Shown here piece by piece: positions 1-4,429 of a stretch of 5,580 nucleotides of DNA (positions within the stretch are counted from its first letter, which is position 1; the number at the start of each line of letters is the position of its first letter). The translations under genes were made by a program, and so were the position numbers. The notes under the pieces were generated by a model, which saw only the letters and a program-made list of their open reading frames with translations, searched no databases and was not told where the DNA came from. The stretch is from Deltaproteobacteria bacterium UBA6930 (GTDB taxonomy: Bacteria > Myxococcota_A > UBA9160 > UBA6930), in contig DKAI01000110.1 of NCBI GenBank assembly GCA_002450755.1, positions 1 to 5,580 on the forward strand. The letters are read 5' to 3'.

Positions 1-210
1 TTCAACTCCAACTCCATAAGAAATTTTTCGAACCGTAAAAGTGGCACTCGCGCCCCCGCCCCTACGACGAATAACTACTCCTTCGAAGATCTGCGTTCGC
101 TCTTTATCTCCTTCGCTAACCCTCACACTCACGCTTACCGTGTCACCCGGTCTAAAGGGTGGGAGATCGTTTCTTCCGGTCTTTTGTTCGACATAGTCGA
201 CAAGACTCAT
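1..210 (-). CDS. rplS: 50S ribosomal protein bL19, 5' part (truncated by window edge)
   Basis: This is the N-terminal 70 codons of ribosomal protein bL19, a large-subunit protein at the 30S-50S interface. I translated it by hand from the ATG at 210-208. The protein opens MSLVDYVEQKTGRNDLPPF, then has the family hallmarks RPGDTV (about residues 20-25), IFEGVVI RRRGGGAS (about 44-58) and TFTVRKISYGVGVE (about 61-70), where the window ends. Full bL19 is about 115 residues, so roughly 45 are missing. The start ATG overlaps the trmD stop by four bases (ATGA, 207-210), which suggests translational coupling, and an AAGGA-type ribosome binding site lies just upstream inside trmD. Being last in rpsP-khpA-rimM-trmD-rplS is the canonical bacterial order. 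Identity is certain; only the C-terminus is unseen. Confidence 0.97.
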   Translation of the reverse strand, partial: MSLVDYVEQKTGRNDLPPFRPGDTVSVSVRVSEGDKERTQIFEGVVIRRRGGGASATFTVRKISYGVGVE

Positions 211-920
211 TTTCGTTCCTTCCATTCCGGTGATCCGGACAATAGTAAATCTGGTCTTTTCTTCTTCGTAATTTCCATAGCCTTGTCCGCTCGCCACTTC
301 TTAATCGCCGCGTGATCTCCCGAACTCAAAACCTCTGGTACGGCTTCCCCTCGATACTCGGCTGGCCGAGTATATTGCGGGCCCTCCAGAATGTGTCCCG
401 AGAACGATTCGTTCTCAAGCGAGGCTGGGTTTCCTAGCACACCTGGCACAAAACGCGACACCGCTTCGACCACCACCATCGCGGGCACTTCCCCACCCGA
501 CATCACATAATCTCCAATCGAGAGCTCCTGGTCCACTGCCAAATCGATCACACGCTGATCCACGCCCTCATAGCGACCACATATAAGGACAAAATGATCG
601 GTCTCGGATAATTCTTTAGCGATATCCTGGCTGAATCGCTGCCCCTGGGGTGTAAGTAAAACGACCTGACACGTTCTATCGCCCTTTTCTCCAGCAATAG
701 AGTCAATTGCACTTAGGAGAGGTTCGGGCTTCATTACCATTCCCGGCCCCCCTCCATACGGAACGTCATCTACTCTTCGATGCTTGTCATCCGAGAAGTC
801 TCTCAGATTATGAACGTTGATCTTGAACCTGCCCTCCTTATGAGCGGCCCCTAAAATACCTATTTGCAAAAAATGAGCAAAGAGCTCAGGGAAGATTGTC
901 AGGATATCGATTCGGTGCAT
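207..920 (-). CDS. trmD: tRNA (guanine37-N1)-methyltransferase TrmD
   Basis: TrmD uses S-adenosylmethionine to methylate N1 of G37, next to the anticodon, in tRNAs reading CUN, CCN and CGG; this prevents +1 frameshifting. The 237-residue length is normal. Visible motifs are the N-terminus IDILTIFPELF (4-14), DDVPYGGGPGMVMKPEPL (51-68), and the knotted SPOUT cofactor site: LTPQGQ (89-94), CGRYEGVDQR (114-123) and SIGDYVMSGGE (134-144). These are followed by RFVPGVLGN (156-164) and the C-terminal QYTRP (182-186). Arg156 aligns with E. coli Arg154. The position aligning with the catalytic Asp169 of E. coli is Glu171 here (codon 408-410), a conservative change discussed in the findings. The start ATG at 920-918 lies 22 bases inside the end of rimM and has an SD-like AGGGTGA upstream. 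The stop overlaps the rplS start. TrmD acts as a cytoplasmic dimer in the family. Confidence 0.97.
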   Translation of the reverse strand: MHRIDILTIFPELFAHFLQIGILGAAHKEGRFKINVHNLRDFSDDKHRRVDDVPYGGGPGMVMKPEPLLSAIDSIAGEKGDRTCQVVLLTPQGQRFSQDIAKELSETDHFVLICGRYEGVDQRVIDLAVDQELSIGDYVMSGGEVPAMVVVEAVSRFVPGVLGNPASLENESFSGHILEGPQYTRPAEYRGEAVPEVLSSGDHAAIKKWRADKAMEITKKKRPDLLLSGSPEWKERK

Positions 921-1516
921 TCGTCACCCTGGGAAGTCCCGTTTCTTGCGACCCCCTTGGTCGCTCCGGCCTTCCTACTTTCACCCGCAAGGGCAGGCTC
1001 TAAAAGTCCCGGAAAATCAACGACTGTAATTCGCTTTTCCTTAATATTAATCTCCGGAACTATTGCCTTGTGTGTTGGGAGAAGAATTTCTTCTCCTGTA
1101 TCCGATTCAACTACTAAGAGATCCTGAGATCCCGCCTCCCAAAGTTCCCTTACCCTGCCGACAACACGCCCCGATCCTGTCACAACCTCACATTGAACCA
1201 GTTCGTACCAATAAAACTCGCCTTCTGGCAGTACTTTAGTCTCCTGCCTCGAGACAAAGATATTTGCCCCTTTATATGATTGCGCAACGTTTCGATCGGA
1301 AACGCCATTCAAAAAAAGCCTAACCTCTCTTGCTTTTCCGGGAACGACTTTATCGACTTTATGGATTTGTACTGACCCATCCGAGAAACAGAGTTGCAGG
1401 TCTGTGTTTGGGCTTAAATGGTCCGGCGTATCCCCAAAGTACCTCACGCGGAGCCCACCTCGAATACCGTGCGCAGCGACGACTTTTCCCAACAAGACCC
1501 GAGAACCGGTCTTCAT
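899..1516 (-). CDS. rimM: Ribosome maturation factor RimM (16S processing), with C-terminal tail
   Basis: RimM binds the 30S head through uS19 and assists late maturation of the 16S rRNA 3' domain. The N-terminal RimM domain begins at GKVVAAHGIRGGLRV (10-24), and the aromatic junction FYWYEL (101-106) leads into the PRC-barrel (about 107-172), including ILLPTHKAIVPEINIKEKRI (144-163). The canonical protein ends near the GLL at 170-172. Here about 33 further residues follow, rich in Ala, Gly, Lys and Ser and probably disordered. The total of 205 residues compares with the usual 165-180. The last seven codons overlap trmD. The ATG at 1516 cannot be extended because tandem in-frame stops (TAA TAG) lie just upstream. 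No strong Shine-Dalgarno is adjacent to it (AAAAATAAG precedes ATG), so translation may depend on coupling or leader structure. Confidence 0.95.
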   Translation of the reverse strand: MKTGSRVLLGKVVAAHGIRGGLRVRYFGDTPDHLSPNTDLQLCFSDGSVQIHKVDKVVPGKAREVRLFLNGVSDRNVAQSYKGANIFVSRQETKVLPEGEFYWYELVQCEVVTGSGRVVGRVRELWEAGSQDLLVVESDTGEEILLPTHKAIVPEINIKEKRITVVDFPGLLEPALAGESRKAGATKGVARNGTSQGDECTESIS

Positions 1517-1554
1517 CTTATTTTTAGGCTATTAGGCGAGAGTATCACCTTCTC
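1517..1554 (-). promoter_or_regulatory. khpA-rimM gap: possible leader hairpin holding an SD-like loop
   Basis: This 38-base gap contains GAGAG (1552-1556, overlapping the khpA stop) and CTCTC (1538-1542), which can form a 5-base-pair stem around a 9-base loop (1543-1551). The loop contains AAGGTGA, an SD-like sequence, but it lies about 29 bases upstream of the rimM ATG, too far for normal use. Downstream is a direct repeat of GCCTAA (GCCTAATAGCCTAA) that includes two in-frame stop codons. The stem is short and could be chance. A regulatory role is inference only. Confidence 0.25.
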
Positions 1555-1788
1555 TCAATCCACGATATCAAGGCGGTGCTTCGCACCCTTTCGGGATACA
1601 GCCAGAAGAGCGCGCATAGCTTTGGCGACCCGGCCCTGCCGACCTATAACTCGCCCCCTGTCATCCGGATTGGTCTCCAGCTCGATGTGTACACCATCCT
1701 TGACAGAAACCCGAACATCATCCGGGTTGTCCACTATTCCCTTGGCTATAAACTCTATTAGACTTTCGGGCGTTCCCTTTTCGGCCAT
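1555..1788 (-). CDS. khpA: KhpA-type single KH-domain RNA-binding protein
   Basis: This is a small (77-residue) type II KH protein, the family annotated as KhpA or YlqC. Known members bind RNA, in several Gram-positives as a partner of KhpB, and are linked to cell division and envelope control; no khpB is in this window. Visible features are LIEFIAKGIVDNPDDV (10-25), a typical KhpA opening, then a beta strand VHIELET (33-39) and the RNA-binding loop VIGRQGRVAKAMRALL (47-62), with GRQG at 49-52 as the GxxG motif. I chose the ATG at 1788-1786, giving MAEKGTPESL. The frame is open to an upstream ATG at 1824, but that would add 12 basic residues unlike the family and overlap rpsP by 32 bases. The chosen start lies 4 bases after the rpsP stop, with GGAG about 10 bases upstream. 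The rpsP-khpA-rimM order is widespread outside the gamma-proteobacteria. Confidence 0.93.
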   Translation of the reverse strand: MAEKGTPESLIEFIAKGIVDNPDDVRVSVKDGVHIELETNPDDRGRVIGRQGRVAKAMRALLAVSRKGAKHRLDIVD

Positions 1789-1792
1789 TACT

Positions 1793-2053
1793 CTATGACT
1801 CCGCAGATACGACTTGGGCTTCAACTTGTCGTTTAAGAAGGGTTTTCATCTGAGGGCTCAGTTGAGCTCCCAGTGCAACCCAGTGTTCGATCCTTTCGCG
1901 CTTAAGGTCGATCTCTGACGGTTCAGTCATAGGATTGTAGGTGCCTAGATATTCGAGAGCGCGCCCATCGCGCGGTTTCCTCGAATCAATCACCACCGCA
2001 CGGTAGTAGGGACGTTTCTTTGCACCAAAGCGTTTTAAGCGAATTTTGACCAT
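1793..2053 (-). CDS. rpsP: 30S ribosomal protein bS16
   Basis: bS16 is a small-subunit protein that binds 16S rRNA early and stabilises assembly of the 30S body. The 86-residue protein has the diagnostic opening MVKIRLKRFGAKKRPYYR (1-18), then VVIDSRKPRDGRALEYLGTYNP (20-41) and a C-terminal helical segment with ERIEHWVALGAQLSP (53-67). Length is typical (80-90). The start ATG at 2053-2051 is well supported: AAGGTG (2059-2064) sits five bases upstream. It is the first gene of the rpsP-khpA-rimM-trmD-rplS cluster and follows the only sizeable intergenic gap in the window, where a promoter candidate is seen. The stop TAG lies 4 bases before the khpA start. Confidence 0.97.
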   Translation of the reverse strand: MVKIRLKRFGAKKRPYYRAVVIDSRKPRDGRALEYLGTYNPMTEPSEIDLKRERIEHWVALGAQLSPQMKTLLKRQVEAQVVSAES

Positions 2054-2186
2054 TGTTGCACCTTACCCGACCGGACAATTTAGCTCCCGACGGGCTCGTC
2101 AGAGTAGAAAACACTGCACTCCGGTCAACCGTTCACGTCTCTTAAATGAAAGATAGTTCGCCTAATAGCAGGATATGATTCTTTAT
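2054..2186 (-). promoter_or_regulatory. Intergenic region upstream of rpsP with candidate sigma70 promoter and leader
   Basis: These 133 bases separate the dciA stop from the rpsP start. On the minus strand the best promoter match is TTGACC (-35, 2123-2128) followed after a 16-base spacer by TACTCT (-10, 2101-2106). The -35 is a 5/6 match to TTGACA; the -10 keeps T1, A2 and T6 only. Transcription would start near 2094, giving a leader of about 40 bases. The -35 is embedded in a small palindrome, CGGT-TG-ACCG (2122-2131), which could be an operator or chance. The leader has GC-rich elements (CCCGTCGGG, then CCGGTCGGG) just before the Shine-Dalgarno. No GC-rich hairpin followed by a T-run was seen, so read-through from dciA is likely. 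Confidence 0.4.
2059..2064 (-). promoter_or_regulatory. Ribosome binding site of rpsP
   Basis: AAGGTG lies five bases before the rpsP ATG at 2053. It is one of the clearest Shine-Dalgarno sequences in the window and fixes the start of bS16. Confidence 0.75.
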
Positions 2187-2507
2187 TTACGAACGAATCC
2201 TCGAGATCCTGAACCTGATAGCAGAAGGAGAATCCTCGCCGAGGGCATTGCGAAGCCCTTGTAGCATAGCCGGGACCTCCATTTGAAGCTGCTGGGCCCA
2301 TACTGAAGACTCCACAAGCACTTCCAGAGTTTCGCCTTGAAGGTCACCTGGTTGCGCATGAGCAGCCCAAACAGGACCTAGAGCTTCAACCCAGAGCCGT
2401 TGAATCCTCAAGCCACGAGCTGCAGGACCTAAATCGAGATCTTCCAACACCTTGGAAATAATACTAGAGGCTTGAACCGGCTCTTTTGGAGGACGCTGGG
2501 AGCCCAT
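2187..2507 (-). CDS. dciA: DUF721 / DciA-like protein, probable replicative helicase loader factor
   Basis: This 106-residue protein matches the DUF721 (DciA) pattern. A short N-terminal tail and amphipathic helix (SIISKVLEDLDLG, 15-27) lead to the core: LWVEALGPVWAAHAQPGDLQGETLEVLVESSVWAQQLQ (38-75, in pieces), with the conserved W39 and W47, the hydrophobic strand LEVLVESS (61-68) and the WA.QL motif at 70-74. A helix and the end strand AIRFRISRIR (96-105) follow. DciA is the ancestral DnaB-helicase operator that assists loading in bacteria lacking DnaC or DnaI; some DUF721 proteins are uncharacterised, so function is by family. The start ATG at 2507-2505 is three bases after the DUF1015 stop, with GAGG eight bases upstream. 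It is the last gene of the purD-tsaC-DUF1015-dciA block and occupies the spot immediately upstream of rpsP where ffh is often found. It has a compact single domain with no long extension. Confidence 0.85.
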   Translation of the reverse strand: MGSQRPPKEPVQASSIISKVLEDLDLGPAARGLRIQRLWVEALGPVWAAHAQPGDLQGETLEVLVESSVWAQQLQMEVPAMLQGLRNALGEDSPSAIRFRISRIRS

Positions 2508-2510
2508 CTT

Positions 2511-3779
2511 TCATGCCTCGTGCGGTCGAAAAACCAGTCCCGACGGCAGTTTCGGATAAAAAAACGTCGATTTCTGAGGGAGCACGTCCCCTGACCTCGT
2601 AACTCGAAACACATCGTCCGGAGTTAACGCATTCAAATAGATGCCTAGAGCCGCGCTACCTCCACGGACTTCGCGAGCAGCGATCTTCACAGATTTCTTG
2701 AAGCCGAGCGCGCCATCGCGAACAGCCGATTCACTTAGACCTAGAGCTCCTTCTATGACTTCTTCGTGGATTACTCGAATAGAGACGTTCGCGCTCGAAT
2801 TCCGGTGAAAAATTAAAAGACTCCCTGTTCCGTCGTCCGCTGCGAATGCAGGACGGTCCTTCAATGGAGACAAGTACTCATTCAAAATCGAATCTAGGTT
2901 ATCGGGGCTCGAAAGCCGAACCTCGAGCATGGACCAATTCGGTAATAATGACTTCCATTCGTTTAAATGCGGGACACGAACACCTTTAAGAAGCCTATGA
3001 ATGGGCAGAAGCAAACTCCCCTTCGAAAAAGCGTTCGTAAAATAAGCAAGGGTTCTATCCCAGGGCCGTTCCAAATCAGGTTCCTTTGAACCTTTAATTC
3101 TTTTTTCATCGCGATATGTGAGTGCCGTTTCATATCGATGATGTCCGTCTGCGATGACAACTTGGCGGTTGACCATAAAAGAAGTGACTTCAGAAATCAT
3201 CTCCGGATCTCTTAAAGGACAAAACGTGTGATTAATACCAGAATCGTCTATCGCTCTAACTGCTTCGGCTCCGCAGAGAGCCTGCTCAAGAACCGAGGAG
3301 AGAGTATCTTCTCGGTCTTCGTAAAGCATCATGACACTGGACATATTAGCTTGTGTCGCACGAAGAATTTTCAACCTATCCCTCTTCGGCCCTGCCAAGG
3401 TGCGTTCGTGAGGAAGCACAATAGAATTCGCATAGGGTTCAAGACGGAGTGCTCCAAAAAAACCTAGCCTCTGATAGCTTTCTCCCTCCGAACTCTGGAA
3501 CCGCTGTCTCAGGGCGTAGTAGAGGGGAGTTTCATCACGAAGTAATACCGCCTCATTTCTCCAATTATCGAGGGTCTGACGGACCTCGCTATAGTCTGTC
3601 AAATCCTCATCAGATTTGTCTCTCGTCAATTCTAGTCGAATTGCGTTGTAGGGGCTTCGCTCGTAATAGAGACTACGCTCTTCCGGTTGGACAACATCGT
3701 ACGGTGGAACGAGAATATCCTTGAGGTCAGTTTTCGAGACGTCAAAGCGCAAACCTTTAAACGGAAGAATATTAGTCAC
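2511..3779 (-). CDS. DUF1015 family protein of unknown function (COG4198-like)
   Basis: This 422-residue protein has full family length. Recognisable conserved blocks are ILPFKGLRFD (4-13), PPYDVV (25-30), NAIRLELTRD (45-54), a central LPHERTLAGPKRDRLKILRA (122-141) with TQANMSSVMMLYED (142-155), then VVIADGHHRYETALTY (207-222), and a C-terminal signature LPQKSTFFYPKLPSGLVF (400-417). There is no signal peptide or membrane segment, so it is probably cytosolic. Function is not established to my knowledge. The DGHHR block resembles the catalytic motif of ParB/SerK-fold enzymes, which is only a hint. The start codon is GTG (3779-3777), giving VTNILPFKGL, a normal DUF1015 beginning. It overlaps the tsaC stop by four bases (GTGA), consistent with translational coupling; the nearest SD-like GAGG is rather far upstream. 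dciA follows after three bases. Confidence 0.88.
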   Translation of the reverse strand: MTNILPFKGLRFDVSKTDLKDILVPPYDVVQPEERSLYYERSPYNAIRLELTRDKSDEDLTDYSEVRQTLDNWRNEAVLLRDETPLYYALRQRFQSSEGESYQRLGFFGALRLEPYANSIVLPHERTLAGPKRDRLKILRATQANMSSVMMLYEDREDTLSSVLEQALCGAEAVRAIDDSGINHTFCPLRDPEMISEVTSFMVNRQVVIADGHHRYETALTYRDEKRIKGSKEPDLERPWDRTLAYFTNAFSKGSLLLPIHRLLKGVRVPHLNEWKSLLPNWSMLEVRLSSPDNLDSILNEYLSPLKDRPAFAADDGTGSLLIFHRNSSANVSIRVIHEEVIEGALGLSESAVRDGALGFKKSVKIAAREVRGGSAALGIYLNALTPDDVFRVTRSGDVLPQKSTFFYPKLPSGLVFRPHEA

Positions 3780-4429
3780 GGTGTACAGGATGCCTCAATT
3801 GTATTAAAAATGTCTTCCTTCTTGATGGCACCTTCGCGAAGAATGCGTACGACCGAGGAAGTGACATCAAGAACGGTGCTCGGTTGCTCTCCCGAAGCAT
3901 CTGGAAGCAGAGAGTTCACTAAACGAGCCGTGCAACCTTGTGGCGCTCTCTCGCAAACAATTCTAGCTTCGGCCCGAGTCAAGGCAGGGGGCTCCCCGCT
4001 GCGATTACAACTTGTAGCCGTAAGTGGGCCTAACCCTCTGAGCTCAGCCTCTCTGGTCAATCGGTGTGCAATCGGGTGGGATGAACACCTGAAACCGATC
4101 GCCCCATCTTCCCGTCCGATATCCTCCGCAAACCTTTCCTCCGCTTTGGTAACTACGGTTAGGGGGCCTGGCCAAAAAGAACTTAAAAGAGCCCTCAGGA
4201 TAGGTGTCACCTGAACACCGAGGCTTTCGAGGGACTTCCTCCCCGAGACAAGCACTGAAATAGGTTGGCCACTGGGCCTTCCTTTTAACTGAATCAGACG
4301 GCTCATAGCAGAAGCGTCTTTCGAGTTGCCGGCCAGACCCCAAACTGTCTCAGTTGGGAATGCCAACAGGCCACCTCTCGAAAGATGACTAAGATCCGAA
4401 TCGTCGCCCTCAATAGGTTTACTGGACAT
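3776..4429 (-). CDS. tsaC: L-threonylcarbamoyladenylate synthase, TsaC/YrdC type
   Basis: TsaC condenses threonine, bicarbonate and ATP into threonylcarbamoyl-AMP, the donor for t6A at A37 of ANN-decoding tRNAs; TsaD, TsaB and TsaE complete the transfer and are not in this window. Numbered from the ATG at 4429 (217 residues), the YrdC core shows FPTETVWGLAGNS (24-36), the nucleotide-binding LKGRPSGQPISVLV (48-61) with K49 and R51, FWPGPLTVV (85-93), IGFRCSSHPIAHRL (111-124), TSCNRSGEPPALT (139-151) and the closing QPSTVLDVT...ILREGAI (182-202). It is the short TsaC form without the Sua5 domain. A GTG five codons upstream (4444) is also in frame; I prefer the ATG, but neither has a strong Shine-Dalgarno. 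Either start overlaps the purD end (by 11 or 26 bases). The stop overlaps the DUF1015 GTG. Confidence 0.93.
   Translation of the reverse strand: MSSKPIEGDDSDLSHLSRGGLLAFPTETVWGLAGNSKDASAMSRLIQLKGRPSGQPISVLVSGRKSLESLGVQVTPILRALLSSFWPGPLTVVTKAEERFAEDIGREDGAIGFRCSSHPIAHRLTREAELRGLGPLTATSCNRSGEPPALTRAEARIVCERAPQGCTARLVNSLLPDASGEQPSTVLDVTSSVVRILREGAIKKEDIFNTIEASCTP

Noticed and set aside
400..416. Palindrome GAGAACGATTCGTTCTC (8-base arms, one central base), resembling a Gram-positive LexA box (GAAC-N4-GTTC).
   Set aside because: The spacing is five, not four, and it lies in the middle of trmD over the conserved LENESF codons. A palindrome of this size is not rare enough in 5.6 kb to claim an operator.
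864..1127. Plus-strand open frame (about 87 codons) opposite the rimM-trmD overlap.
   Set aside because: It is antisense to conserved rimM sequence and has no SD or recognisable domain; apparent hydrophobic stretches are weak.
1418..1798. Plus-strand open frame (about 126 codons) opposite rimM and khpA.
   Set aside because: It is a shadow of two confident genes, with no recognisable protein features.
1789..1824. Longer start for khpA at the ATG at 1824.
   Set aside because: It would add a basic 12-residue leader not seen in KhpA and overlap rpsP by 32 bases. The ATG at 1788 has normal spacing after the rpsP stop and gives the usual length.
2085..2131. Possible rho-independent terminator after dciA (CGGTTGACCG and CCCGTCGGG followed by short T runs).
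   Set aside because: The stems are only four base pairs with one- or two-base loops, and no proper U-tract follows. They fit a promoter/operator better than a terminator.
2429..2614. Minus-strand open frame (61 codons) spanning the DUF1015-dciA junction in another frame.
   Set aside because: It overlaps two confident genes in a different frame and shows no protein-like conservation.
3687..4214. Long plus-strand open frame (about 175 codons) antisense to tsaC and the start of DUF1015.
   Set aside because: It is antisense to well-conserved coding sequence, has no family-like sequence or ribosome binding site, and is rich in Ser, Arg and Thr as expected of a shadow frame.
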